Assembly (NCBI GenBank): GCA_010279815.1
Contig: QEOQ01000640.1
Location: 1,928,767 to 1,992,766, forward strand
DNA length: 64,000 bases
Direction of reading: 5' to 3'
Origin: Brachionus plicatilis
Lineage: Eukaryota; Rotifera; Eurotatoria; Ploima; Brachionidae
The notes beneath the pieces are model-generated. The model ran no database searches. It worked only from the letters and a program-made list of their open reading frames with translations, and had not been told where the DNA came from. The position numbers and the translations under genes are program-made. Positions 1-12,478 of this stretch are shown in pieces. Numbering within the stretch: position 1 is the stretch's first letter; each line of letters opens with the position of its first letter.

Positions 1-18
1 TAATTTATTCTGTTTTAG

Positions 19-135
19 AGCTTATGTAACGTGGCCAAACAGCATATTGTAAATACTGGCCTTTACAATCTTACTTTGGAAGAGCCTGAGGGAGTTTTTA
101 ATAGATCGATGTTTACGGATGAATTAAAGCAATAA
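19..135 (+). CDS. 3'-terminal exon of an unidentified gene (partial)
   Basis: A T-rich acceptor ending in TTTTAG at 18 is followed by 38 in-frame codons and a TAA at 133-135. The peptide contains LEEPEGV and ends MFTDELKQ. Codon use is balanced and richer in G+C than the flanks, as in the other real exons here, so I read it as the last exon of a gene that starts upstream of the window. I do not recognise the family and assign no function. It could instead be a chance ORF, but the splice site plus composition argue for coding. Confidence 0.5.
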   Translation, partial: SLCNVAKQHIVNTGLYNLTLEEPEGVFNRSMFTDELKQ

Positions 136-616
136 ATGAATTTTAAAAAAAAATATTTTTTTGTTGACAATTAATTTAAATTAAATACATTTCTAAAAGA
201 ACACCAAAAATATACTTTTTTAAAGATTTTGATTAACTCCCAACAAAAAAAATGAAATTTCTACCCTTGAAACTAACTTGAATTATTGAGCTAATAAATC
301 AATCGACAGAACAATTTCCATTTTTTTGAAAATTTTGTTTGTTGAAGTGCAATCGGGGCATACTTTTCTTAATGGTAAAGAGATCTAATTTTTTTTAATA
401 AGTCAAATATAATACTTAGCAAAAAAATTGAAAAAAATGAATTCTGTTAACAGGAACTTTTAGTTAACTATTATAGTTAAATCAGCACTTGGTAGTATAT
501 TATTTAAAAGAAGATTTAATTAACAAATTAAATTTTTATTAGCAAATTAAAAATCAAAATTTACATAATGGAACAATTTGAAAAACTTTAAAAAAAAAAC
601 AAAATCTTGATTTAAT
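136..616. other. AT-rich intergenic stretch, nothing recognised
   Basis: About 480 bp of A/T-rich sequence between the unknown upstream gene and the PLAC8-family gene, which converge here. No ORF, RNA gene or clear repeat was seen. It should hold the two 3' ends. Confidence 0.5.
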
Positions 617-1083
617 TTAGCTTCTAAATTCACGTCTGATTTGAATTATTGTACAAAATGGACAAACTGTTAAAAAATAAAAATTGATATTAAAATTTAC
701 AGAAAAAATTAAAATTTTTATAAGATAACTTACAGTAAGATGCACAACAGTCCAAGAAAATATTACCATCTATAGACTTTTTTCCGCGTGCTGCACTTCT
801 CAGACAGCATAGGCAAAGTGGAAAAGTGAAGCATTGAAAGCAAGACATCAAAGTGCCTTCACCAGCATCTTGTGAAGCACAATAGGCATAAAAATTAGGA
901 CAAAAATGAGCAGTAATACAATCAGAGCAACTGTTACAGCAACTCAATAGATCGTGCCTGAACTCACCCGAGTGTGGCTGACAGTAGATACTTTAAAAAA
1001 AAATTAAAGTAAAGTACAAAAATTCCAAATCACTAAGCTTACACTGCCAAATTTGGTGCTTCACAAGATTTTAAATTTTGCAT
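617..1083 (-). CDS. PLAC8 (cys-rich) family protein, 3 exons
   Basis: Read on the minus strand as three exons: 1083-1043, 990-734 and 666-617. Introns are 52 and 67 bp with GTAAGC/GTAAGT donors and T-rich acceptors. The joined frame is exactly 348 nt, giving 115 aa. The protein starts MQNLKSCEAPNL and is packed with cysteines. It shows the PLAC8 order: a CCNSCSDC cluster, a TAHFCP segment, a central FPLCLCCLR, IDGNIFLDCC, and a C-terminal FCPFCTIIQIRREF. The last piece is the family's Cys-Pro-Phe-Cys plus basic tail. PLAC8 proteins are small membrane-associated Cys-rich proteins (plant FWL/PCR metal and cell-size regulators, animal cornifelin, onzin). The animal function is unsettled, so no specific role is claimed. 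Exon 1 holds the only ATG that joins in frame. Confidence 0.85.
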
Positions 1084-1339
1084 TTTTCTTCAGTTTTGTC
1101 GAATGAATCTTTAAAAAAAATTTAAACTCGTTGAAATACTTTTGACCATAAATTTACAAAAATACGCAGTTTTAAATTTGATATTTAAATTTTTTTAAAT
1201 TTAACAAAGCTTAAAATTTGACTTGTAAAAGACAAAAAAAAATAAACTTTAACTGAACACAGGATACATTTTATTTGCTTTAAAAATTTTAATTTTTTAT
1301 TTAATAAAATTGAATTTTAAAAGAAAAAAAAAACTTAAA

Positions 1340-2719
1340 ATGGTCGATGCGTTTAGCACAAATCCTTCCCAAACAATCGAAAAACAAATCGATTGTTTGA
1401 GTATATCGAACATAGATGACATAGATTTTTATTTTGATATAGAAAGATCAATTAAATGGGTGTTGGACAACGGGTTTAAGCGCATAGCTCTTCAATTTCC
1501 AGACGAACATTTGAACAATTCCATAAAAATTAGCTCTAAATTGAAAAAATCTCTTCCTGAGAGCACGTTTTTTATTCTGGCTGACACTTCTTATGGAAGT
1601 TGCTGCGTAGATACAGTCGCTGCTGAACACTACAATGCTGATGCCATAATCCACTATGGTCATTCTTGTCTCAGTCAGGTTGAAAATATACCAACCTTGC
1701 TAGTGTTCGACAAAAGTCCTCTTGACATCATCACAATATTCACCCAGGTAGAAAAAATTGGTCACAAATTGATCATTCTCTACGATGTATCTTATCATTA
1801 CCTCTATGAGAAAATAAATTACAAATTCAAAGAAAATTCAGATGTTTTTGTATCAAAATTAATTCTTCCCGGAGAAAATGGACAAGATTTAAAGATTCAT
1901 TTTTCAAGACAGCTACCCCTAGACCTGAAAAATAGTTCGGATTCTTATTCGTTTTTTTATATAGGCAATAAAACAGCTCTCAAAAATTGTTTTTTATTTT
2001 ATTTTAATAAAAATCGTTTTTATCAATACAACTGTGGGAAATGTGAAGAAGTTATGTTCAATCAAACAAATAGGGAGTTGATGAAACGCTACTATTTGAT
2101 CGAGAAAGCCAAGGATTCAAGCATATTTGGTATTCTAATCGGAACAATGTCAGTTGCCAAGTATAAAGATGCAATAAATCACGTGGCTAAAATTCTACAA
2201 AAAGCTCAACGAAGATACTATTCATTTTTGATCGGAAAATTAAATTGTCCCAAGCTGAATAATTTTATGGAAGTGGATACATACGTGCTGGTGGCCTGTA
2301 ATGAAAATAGTCTCATTGATTCAAAAGAGCTGAACAAGCCGATCATAAATGTCTATGAGCTGGAAATGGCTTTTAATTGCGCTCGTCTATGGGGGGATGA
2401 ATATGTAGTTGATTATCAGCAATTGCTGGAGAATAGTTTGCATTATATTCCACTAAAATTGAGTGACCAAGAGGCAGATGTGTCTTTGGTCACGGGTGGA
2501 AGCAGGCTTGTTAAAAAGGAGGAATCTGCGGATGCTAAAGAAACTGCAGTCGTCAATCGGGACAGAGCTTGGACAGTTTCTACATTAGCTGCCAAGGATA
2601 TTTTAAAGAATAGATCATGGACTGGTCTTGAACAAAAATTGGGCCAAACTGAAGTCGAAAAAGCCATTGAAGGAACTAAAGGAATTGCGGCAGAATATGA
2701 ATCAGAGCCTATTAAATAA
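1340..2719 (+). CDS. DPH2: Diphthamide biosynthesis protein 2 (DPH1-DPH2 radical enzyme subunit)
   Basis: A single uninterrupted ORF of 459 aa from the first ATG at 1340. The frame is open upstream to 1310 but only through a TTG, so 1340 is the start I support. DPH2 pairs with DPH1 in the cytosol. The complex transfers the 3-amino-3-carboxypropyl group of SAM to a histidine of elongation factor 2, the first step of diphthamide synthesis. Visible family signatures are [42 protein letters not shown], the CGKCEEVMF region, a SIFGILIGTMSV core and LVACNENSLID near the C terminus. Cysteines in SCCVD, GHSCLS and VACNEN fall where DPH1/DPH2 proteins place their Fe-S ligands. The length is close to other animal DPH2 proteins. 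Lack of introns is unusual among its neighbours here. A copy of codons from the first conserved block lies about 1.5 kb downstream. Confidence 0.92.
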   Translation: MVDAFSTNPSQTIEKQIDCLSISNIDDIDFYFDIERSIKWVLDNGFKRIALQFPDEHLNNSIKISSKLKKSLPESTFFILADTSYGSCCVDTVAAEHYNADAIIHYGHSCLSQVENIPTLLVFDKSPLDIITIFTQVEKIGHKLIILYDVSYHYLYEKINYKFKENSDVFVSKLILPGENGQDLKIHFSRQLPLDLKNSSDSYSFFYIGNKTALKNCFLFYFNKNRFYQYNCGKCEEVMFNQTNRELMKRYYLIEKAKDSSIFGILIGTMSVAKYKDAINHVAKILQKAQRRYYSFLIGKLNCPKLNNFMEVDTYVLVACNENSLIDSKELNKPIINVYELEMAFNCARLWGDEYVVDYQQLLENSLHYIPLKLSDQEADVSLVTGGSRLVKKEESADAKETAVVNRDRAWTVSTLAAKDILKNRSWTGLEQKLGQTEVEKAIEGTKGIAAEYESEPIK

Positions 2720-3192
2720 AAAAATTAGAAAAAAAAATATTTTCTTATTCCTTAAAGAAATAAAAATATCAAATATTAAAGTTCAGGTTTAAGTGAGGGA
2801 CATGAAAAAATTTAAAAGTTTAATTTAAACGAGCTGATTGTAACTAGGTAAAACAGAGGTCATCAAAGATGCAAAAAATCAAGACCTGAAAAATAGTTTA
2901 TAAATTAAATTAATCGGAAAATTAAATTTTTTCAAAACTCATTTGACTTCAAAAAATTATTTAATTAGTAATTAGAGGTGATAAAAATCAAGTTTTAAAT
3001 ATTTAGGTATCGAAAAAAAATAAAACTAGCTTAAATTTTTTTTGTAGATTTAAATTTAAGTGCTGCTTTAAAATTAATTTTTTGAATTTTAAATTGTAAC
3101 TAATGCTCAAAAAGCTTTTAAAACTATAAAAAAAAGCATAGTTTGAAAATACTTATGCTTAAGTATCAATTTATTTTAAAAAGAAAGTTTCG

Positions 3193-3338
3193 AAATTGAA
3201 AAAATCTCTTCCTGAGAGCACGTTTTTTATTCTGGCTGACACTTCTTATGGAAGTTGCTGCGTAGATACAGTCGCTGCTGAACACTACAATGCTGATGCC
3301 ATAATCCACTATGGTCATTCTTGTCTCAGTCAGGTTGA
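3193..3338 (+). pseudogene. Partial duplicate of DPH2 exon abutting an assembly gap
   Basis: This 146-bp block matches 1538-1683 inside DPH2 with no difference seen by eye (constant offset 1655 bp). It codes for the block around [15 protein letters not shown]. It starts abruptly after AT-rich sequence and stops at the run of N. The copy cannot make a protein by itself. Perfect identity next to a gap suggests either a misassembled second haplotype or a very recent partial duplication. Confidence 0.9.
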
Positions 3339-3370
3339 NNNNNNNNNNNNNNNNNNNNNNNNNNNNNNNN
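3339..3370. other. Assembly gap (32 N)
   Basis: A run of 32 N directly after the duplicated DPH2 fragment. The true length is unknown. Confidence 0.99.
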
Positions 3371-4612
3371 CAGTCTTTGATATGATGCAACTTTGAATGT
3401 TGCACTTTGTTGCATTTACAGAGCCTTTGAAAAAAAGTTATTCAATATTTTTACATTTTTTTCTGTTCCTTTTATCATTTTGTACTGAATTTCACAAAAC
3501 CAATAATTGGTTATTAAATAAAAAGATGTAAGAGAATAATTTTAAACAAATTATTTTTTTAAAAATTTTGATTAAAGATTAAAACAGAATCGAGCAAAAG
3601 TAAAGCTACCACCTTTCTAAAATCAGCTCTCTTTGAATTTTTAGTTGATAGATCAAAACTGCAAAATTTTAACCCGGAAAATATATCCTTTCAAATAGTT
3701 TGTTTTTTAAATTAATTTAATTAATCAATTTGAAAAAAAAAATTAATTAAAAAAATAGATAATTGAATTTACAGATAAATTTTCTTTATTAAGAGATAAA
3801 CAGGACTGGACCTTGCACAATTGAAAACAAATCAAATATATATGTATTTGAAATTGGTCAGAAACCATTGAAAGTCACTATTAATTTAATTTTTTATTTT
3901 TGTTAAATAAAATAATTATTTTCTTTTTAAAAATAAACTAATCCGCCATAAAAGTAAATTATCTGCTTTTAATAAAATATTCTTAAACTGGGATTTTTTT
4001 GACAGTTGATTTAAATTTAAATTAAGTTTTTAATATAGAGTTATGAAATGAATATTCTGTTTTTAGTGCGCCTTTGATAAATATTATGATTATAGTGCAG
4101 CATTAAAACATGAAACAGTACATTTAGATAATGAATCAAAAGGAAACAGCTTTAACATGGCACACTAAAACCAATGAATCATAAGAATTCAATTACGAAA
4201 AAATGAATGATTTAAGATTTGATTTAAAAAAAGCATATTTAGTAATCTATTTATTTAATTAGTAATTTTTATAGAAGTTTAAAATTTATATTATTTTGAA
4301 ATGTAAAGGGAATAAATACAAATGTTGTTTTGATTTTTCAAAGTTAAAATGTTTATCAAGAAAAAATGAATTTTTCTAGATTTTTTCATTCACTTAATTA
4401 AAAACGCAAATTAAAATTTATGCGAAAATGCTTTATCTTCTAGAATTAAAATTAAATCTTAATGAATAATTTGTAAATTTTTGATTTAACTTAAAAGGTA
4501 AATTGAATAATTAATTTAAGCTAGAAAAACGTGTGGTTGAAAAATTCTTTCAATTTTTATATAAAAACACACTTTAGAAAATAAAAATAAAATTTCAAAT
4601 TCTTTTTTGAAA
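3371..4612. other. AT-rich intergenic stretch
   Basis: No coding exon found. A weak imperfect inverted repeat around 4060-4175 pairs TTTTTAGTGCGCC with GGCACACTAAAA and may be an old MITE. The 3' part should contain the promoter of the reductase gene at 4613. Confidence 0.4.
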
Positions 4613-5920
<1,308 letters not shown>

Positions 5921-6227
5921 AAGAATCGAATTAAAACTTTTTTTATTTATTTAATGATAGATTAATGATTTTTTAAAATAGCATATAAAAACAGATTAAA
6001 AATAAAAATTGATTTTATTTAAATTTGTTTAAAAGAATTAATCTTAAAATGAATGTTAACTTTAGAGATTTATTTAAGTTAAATGGTCAGTAATTAGGAA
6101 TAATTTGCTGAAATACTTTGAAAAAGAAATGTCAAGCATAAAATAAAAATTTCGCCAAGAGAGAAAACCATACAAAAATGCTCTTATCCTAGGAAACTCA
6201 AAAATATAGTGGGTACTTTAAAAACAT

Positions 6228-6330
6228 TGTCGCGACCTAGATCCGTACTATAAACGGCGCCGTACCGTACCGAACCGACCGTACCGAACCACCGGAGCGA
6301 ATGAACCGGTCGTACCAAGCGTATGTGCCA
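6228..6330. repeat. GC-rich CGTACCG-type repeat patch
   Basis: A short island far richer in G+C than its surroundings, with repeated ACCGTACCG and ACCGAACC words and scattered CCGG. It is non-coding in all frames as far as I can see and looks like a fragment of a dispersed repeat. Confidence 0.5.
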
Positions 6331-6382
6331 CAAATATGATAAAAAAAATTTAAAGTAAATTCTAAATTCTAAATAAAATGGT

Positions 6383-6572
6383 ACGTTTAATTCAATTTTT
6401 TATTTCTCAAATTTTCTTCCTTAATTATATAAAATGAAAAAATGTAAATCTTCAATTAAATTTAAATTTTTTTCTTTTAGAAAAAAAATTAAATTATTTT
6501 TATTTTTAATATTACTTTTTTTTTTAATTATAAGAGAAGAATATTTGAGAAATAAAAAATTGAATTAAACGT
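6383..6572. repeat. Inverted repeat / MITE-like hairpin
   Basis: ACGTTTAATTCAATTTTTTA at 6383 is matched in reverse complement by the sequence ending at 6572. The arms extend with a few mismatches to about 45 bp and flank about 100 bp of AT-rich spacer. This is a small non-autonomous element or simple hairpin. Confidence 0.6.
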
Positions 6573-6746
6573 AATTACTGACTCCATCAAATTAGTCGGG
6601 AAAATTAGTTACTGACTCCATCTCTTAAAACCTTTATTTATAAAACTTATTGTTTATCACAATTTACGTATGGTCTGGGAATAGTTACACTTAATAAAAC
6701 AACGATTAATACATTAAATATTAATCAAAACAATTTAATAAGACAA

Positions 6747-6983
6747 ATGTTCAACCTTCGTTATACTTGCCACATGTCGGGGGTCTTAAAAGTTCTTAAG
6801 ATTTTAAAATTTGATCAACTTTATCTTTTTTCTAAACTTTCATTTATTGAGACGATAAGATTTAATTCATTAACATCTAGTATTTTTGAGTGCATTAGAC
6901 AAAACGTAACTATCTGTCCATCAAAGTCAAATAACTCTTTAGATACAGACATTCAACTTTTGATTAACTATTTTTTAATGTAG
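6747..6983 (+). other. 78-aa ORF of uncertain status, possible transposon remnant
   Basis: An ATG-initiated ORF of 78 codons with FDQLYLFSKLSFIETIRFN in its middle. No splice structure or recognisable domain is seen. The pattern faintly recalls C-terminal ends of non-LTR retrotransposon polyproteins, but this is only an impression. It may be a chance ORF. Confidence 0.2.
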
Positions 6984-8252
6984 ATTTTCTGAAGTAGGTT
7001 AGGTAAATTCAAATAGATAAATAAAAAAATTAATTCCACAACAAGTTCAACAAGAGGTTTCAAGTACGATTCAAAGTGTAAATAATTCAATCATTAATGT
7101 CAGTAATCAAATTCGACTTGTTTTGACTTTAAAGGCTGTCAAAAAGAATAAGAAAATAATGTTAATTAGTTTGTTTGTTTTTTTTCAAGGTATTTTTTTC
7201 TTGATTTTTTTATATATATATTTTTTTCAACAAAGATAATAAAAAAAATATATGTCTTCTTTTAAAAACTTTTATCTACTTTTATTAATTTGAATATTTT
7301 TATAATTTTGTCCTTTTATGTAAAATCTTAAAAATGATAAGATGAAATAACATAATTATTAACATAACAGATAAGATGATGAAGAACTGAGAATTTTATT
7401 TCCTTTTTAGAGCTAACACTTTCATTAGTCGAAGGAATTCAACTATTAAGAAAGAGAAAAGACTGGGAAAGACTTTTTGTACTAAATATTAGATTGCTTC
7501 ATTTTTATATTTTTAAAATGTAAAAAAATTATTATTAAATTATTAAAAAAATAAAAAAAAATGGAAGAATTCATTTAAATGGAAAATTTTTTCAAAAAAA
7601 AAAATTTAAAAAACTTGTAACTTTAATTTTGGCAATAGAAAATTCTTTATGAAATAAATAAATTAGTGTTTTTGCATAATTTTTTAGTAATAATTCTTTT
7701 ACTTTAAATATTCGAAATTATTTAAATTTTTAAAATATAAATTAAAAAATTTCAGCTAAAATCAAAATTTTTTATTTTAAATTAAAAAATTAAAATAAAT
7801 TTTAACAGCAAAAAAGAATCAAAAGCGAAACGCCAGTTTTTATTTTATGAATAAATCGATTTAAAAAAAAATAAAATAAAATAATAAAATAATTTGTTAT
7901 GATGATCTTTTTTTCGGTATAAATCCTGGTAGATATTTTGATACCAAAAAAATAGCTAATTTGTTTTAAAAAAATTTAACTTTGTAATCATTAAATGTAT
8001 ATTAGTTAATTAAATGTTCTTATAGAATAGTAACATCTAAAATCTAATGCATTTTACAATCTTTAAAACGATGAAAAATCTCAAAATTTTGTGGTATCTA
8101 GTTCATTTATTGAATCAAAATAAGATTAAAAAAATTTTATCAAATAATAAAAATTTTAAAAATTTCTGTAGGTTGAAATAATTAATTTAGAATTGTTAAT
8201 GCTAGTTTTCTCCTTTATTTTAATATGTGTCATGATATTATATTTCCTTTAA
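6984..8252. other. AT-rich intergenic stretch, nothing recognised
   Basis: About 1.3 kb of low-complexity A/T-rich DNA with a short TA microsatellite near 7210. No gene or clear transposon end was found. Confidence 0.45.
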
Positions 8253-9767
8253 TTAATTGCTTTCCAAAGAAACTTTATTTTCTTTTTTTTGCTCAACTAA
8301 CTTATGCAAAAAGAACTGACAAACGGCCGCAATAAACAAAAATCCAACACAAAATTGGAAAATGATGCTTAATTGTAAATCCTTGGACAAAATGACCACC
8401 ACAATCAAATTGAGTGGAATTCTAAAAAAATTCATGAGAGTTGACCGAGCTGTTTCGGGCACATAACGACCGCGCATCGTTCCCATAGATGGCCAAAATA
8501 TGCCCACACAAATTTCAAAGAGAATAAATGCTGAAAATATGAGAATTTGGTTGCCTGGAACAAGGAATGGCGCTGCCAGTGATACTGCCGAAATCAAAAG
8601 AACAACTCGCATGAATTTTTCGCACTCTTGGTATTTTGACAAAATCTTGAACAAATTTGCACCTATCATCACTGCAACCATGTAGGCCGCAAATATGTAA
8701 CCATGCGGAATCGGCGGATTGGATGAGTCCTCTTTGTCAGCGCTTGTATCTACGGTCAGAGCTGGAGTCCACTCAAGCACAAACACATACATTGATCCTT
8801 CGAATAGAGACTGGATCACTCCAAGCAAAAGAACTTTGGTATCGCTGCGGATTGTGTCGAATGCGGTCAAAAATGATTGCTTCAGATGAGCTTGTGAATC
8901 GCCATAGTTCTCTGACCAATTGGTTACTATCAAAACAACCATTAGGACCAAAACCAGCAAAGATGTGTCAAAAGGCGCTCTAGATAAATAATTTAAAAAT
9001 TAACCCAAATTAATTTTTATTAGCCTTACACATAGCCGAATGTGTTGGCCACCAATTGGGCTATTATTCCGGCAAGAATGGCCACTACTGAATTTCCCAA
9101 GTAAGCATTGGCAAAGATGGTTCCCAAAGTTGATTCCTCAAAGCCTCGCTTGGACAAAAATAAAGACTTTTTATTAAATTTTGTGAAAAGAAACCTACAT
9201 GTTTATGTTCATAAATCAACCATGACTCAAAGGCACTGTACAAGATTGAGGTGGCTATTCCGGCAAGTAGGCGGCCGAACATCAGGATGTGAAAGTTATT
9301 AAAGTGTTTAGTAACACAGCCTATGCTGTAGAGAACACCGTAGAGAATACAGTTGAATCTACGACCACTTTAAATTAAATTTTTTATTTATATTTAATTT
9401 TGAGGGCAAAAAATTACTATTTATCCGCAAAAGAACCCACAATGGTTCCAAAAAAAAGACTCGAGCCGAAACCTGCAATGAACAAAATTTCAATCTGATG
9501 CTTGGTCATTTTATAACTTTCATACAAAGCATAGACATGAGGTCCTTGCAGCCAATCTCCCACTAAAAGCCAAATTTAAGCATTTTAATTTTCAGTATTT
9601 TAGATTAGAATAAAATTACTCATGGCCAGAAGATAAACAACCAGATAAAGACGCTGAAATTTGTTAAAGTTCTGGTCATTTACTTTGGCTGCCACAGACC
9701 CGGTGTAGTAGTACAATATTGCACAAGCAAGTATCAGTAAACCCAATCCGCCAGTAAAAATATCCAT
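8253..9767 (-). CDS. MFSD5: MFSD5-like major facilitator (molybdate-anion transporter), 5 exons
   Basis: Minus-strand gene of five exons separated by about 50-bp introns. The first runs 9767-9620, the second starts at 9562, and the last carries the long C-terminal frame ending at 8253. The protein starts MDIFTGGLGL. It then shows GDWLQGPHVYALYESY, IEILFIAGFGSSLFFGTIVG, a DKYGRR loop, FGRLLAGIATSILYSAFESW, and EESTLGTIFANAYLGNS. VTNWSENYG, VIQSLFEGSMYVFVLEWTPA and GIFWPSMGTMRGRYVPE follow. This is the layout of MFSD5, a 12-TM MFS protein reported as a molybdate transporter and conserved from plants to animals. The WTPAL loop and the GRYVPE motif are typical. The C-terminal tail is short and charged. 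The nearest gene is far on both sides, so no operon is suggested. Confidence 0.9.
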
Positions 9768-11625
9768 TTTTTGTATTTTTTTTTACTCTGAACAATGATG
9801 AATTTGAGTCAAATAAAATTAAAAATTTTTAAGTTAAAATAGAGATTTTTTTCGAGCCAATACTTTTTTCAATATAAAATAAAAAATGCTCAAGTTTATA
9901 ATTTTCGTATGCACGAATTTTTAATTTTCGTTGCTCTGAGTAATTTTTCTCCAAGTTGAAAATTTTTAAATTACGATCACAACAAAAAGATTTAATTTTA
10001 AAAATATGCTAAACGTGTCGAGCATAATATGTGAAAACGGAAATGGATTTTTTAAAAATTAAATTTTATTTAATTTTTTTTTATTAATAAAAGCCATCTT
10101 GAATTATATTTTAAGTAAAATATTTAAGATATTTTAAAATTGAGTTTTAGTTAAGAAGGCAAATTATGAAAAATTCAAAAATGGAATCTTGAAATAGAAT
10201 ATTTACCATCTAAGATTGTAAAATAAACACGATATCTTATGAATGCTTGTGATAGGAAAAATAAAAATTTTTGTTTAACTTTGAAAAAAAAATAAACTAA
10301 ATTTTATTGCTTGATCAAAATTTTGTTAAATTTGTTTTAAAAAACAAGAATGTACATATTTATTGATAAGAACTAAAAAATTTTAACACATATTCCACTC
10401 AACCAAGTCGCAATTTTTCTATAGACAACTTTTGAAGGGTAGAACTATGCTTTTACTTGAATAAAATTAAAAAAATATATATTTTTAATTTTAAATATTT
10501 TAACTGATTTGTTTATCAAGTTTAATGAATTTGAAAATAAAGATCGTTAAACGATATAAATTAAAAATATGTCTATCAGCTTACCAATTCTAATATTTGT
10601 ATTTTTAGTGATTTAATTTATTAAGGTTTTTGAAGCGTCATGGACATGACACACTGAAGTTCATAATAAATTTTTAAAATATTTTTCTTTACTAAAAAAA
10701 TTTCATGCAGAAAAAAAATTATCATGAATAACACTCAATACTTAATATTACTTATATGCTTTAATTATTTTTTGTCAAAAGATAAAATCTCAACGTTAAG
10801 GATAAAAAATTAAAATAATATTTATTCAGGCTAAATTTAATTTATCTCTGCTAAAATAATTAAATTATGTATAGAAATAAGATAATTTAAAATTCATTTT
10901 AAAAAAAGTATGATATTAACTCAAATATAAAGATTAAGTAAGTAAGATATGGATAAAAAGTAAGTCCGTAAAAAGATGCAGTTGTAGTTATTTCTTCAGA
11001 AATTAATAGAAATTAATATTGGTTCCGTATTGCAGTTTTGAATGTAAATCAGAAATTGCTAATCATTCCATCAAAGTTAATCAAGCAACCATTTCTTCAA
11101 AATCAAAAGATAGGAGACCAGCAAAAACAAAGCAATAAATTTTAAATTTTTATTGTTATAGATAATTTTTAAATATTTTGAAAATTAATTAAATAAAACA
11201 AACGAAAACTAATTATTCTCGTATACTAAATTTCAAGTAATTAATTGTGACAACAAACAAATCATCTAGTTCTCTCGCTTTTCTCTAACTTTTATTTATT
11301 CATAATTTATTTTTTCGTTTTAAAATTTTTAAACCAAAATTTTAGCTATCGTAAACAATCATAAAGGTTCGCTTTGTGACCGAATGCTCACCGAGATCTT
11401 GTTACCATACTGGCCCGAAACGTTCCTTGACAATTTTTCTGTGTGAAAATAAACTTATTAAAAACTCTGTGGCCAGAAAATTATCGGTACTTTAATTTAA
11501 TTAAAAATTTTGAGAGTAAAAAAACAAAAAAATAAAATTCTTTTATGAATTAGATTTATGAACTCTTAAATAGTTAACTTCTTCATTAAATCAATCGCAT
11601 TCATTATAATCAACATGTTGTTTCG
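9768..11625. other. AT-rich intergenic stretch, nothing recognised
   Basis: About 1.9 kb upstream of MFSD5 with no ORF, splice-bounded exon or structural RNA that I can support. It should include the MFSD5 promoter. Confidence 0.45.
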
Positions 11626-12478
11626 TTCCACTGAAAACTTTTTGGCATCAAATACATTCTGCACTTAAAATAATCACAAGTTGCACTATAAATAACATTC
11701 TTACACTATAATATTCTTTAATAAGCACTAATATAATTTTTATTTTTCATTAAAATAATCTTTACTAAGCATTAAATTAATGTTTAAAAAGTACTAAAAT
11801 AATTTTGGACCTGAACTATTTTAATTCATTTTTAGATAAATATATACAACAAGCACTATTTTTTTCGAAAACTTTATTTTTTTTAAACATAAGAAATTAC
11901 AAATTATAATTACAAATATGTGATTTAATTTTTGAGAGAAAAAAAATATAGTAATACATACATAAGAATAAAAATAATAATAATTATCAAAAATCTTTAT
12001 TTTAATCAGAGTCTGAAACAGAGGAATTGACTGTGAAGTTTCCTTGCCATGCCATGATGATCTATCTTTGAGTAACTAGTTCTTAATTGTTTTAATTTCT
12101 AAATAAATAGCCGCAATGAATTTATAAAAGGGACGGAAAATAAAATAAAATAAGCTTTTTTGAAAATAAAAATAAATATTAAGTCTAAATTAATATTTAA
12201 AATTATTTCAGTTCAAATTAGAAATTATTTTAATGCAACTCAGAAATTATTTTAGTAAAAATCAAAAATTATTTAAGTGCCAGGTGATTTATATAGTAAA
12301 GTTTTGAAATATAAAAGCTCAGATTTGAATTATTTAGGCAAAAACCAAATAATTCAGTACACATAAAATAATGTAGTACTTTTTGGAAATAATATAGTGC
12401 AGTTTGGTATAAAAAAAGTGCAACTTCTGATTAATTTAAAGTGCAACATTAAATACAAGCCAAACTTTTTTACAAATA
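11626..12478. mobile_element. Inverted array of degenerate GCACTAAAATAATT-type repeats; non-autonomous DNA transposon
   Basis: The left side (11626-11830) carries several copies of a roughly 30-bp unit containing GCACT..AAAATAAT. The right side (12180-12478) carries the same unit in reverse complement (AAATTATTTTAGTGC). The outer ends pair imperfectly over about 55 bp: ACTTTTTGGCATC..AGTTGCACT on the left and AGTGCAAC..GCCAAACTTTTTT on the right. Such subterminal inverted repeats are typical of class II elements. The centre, on the minus strand at 12055-12002, has a short coding-like end MAWQGNFT..DSD before TAA, possibly the remnant of a transposase last exon. Confidence 0.6.

Noticed and set aside
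1310..1339. N-terminal extension of DPH2 starting at 1310
   Set aside because: The codon at 1310 is TTG; the first ATG is 1340, and the extension is a lysine-rich low-complexity run.
4060..4175. Short inverted repeat as a MITE
   Set aside because: Pairing is limited to about 13 bp with mismatches; not enough to support a mobile element call.
8500..8983. Plus-strand ORFs over MFSD5
   Set aside because: Antisense to a well-supported MFS exon and without any domain.
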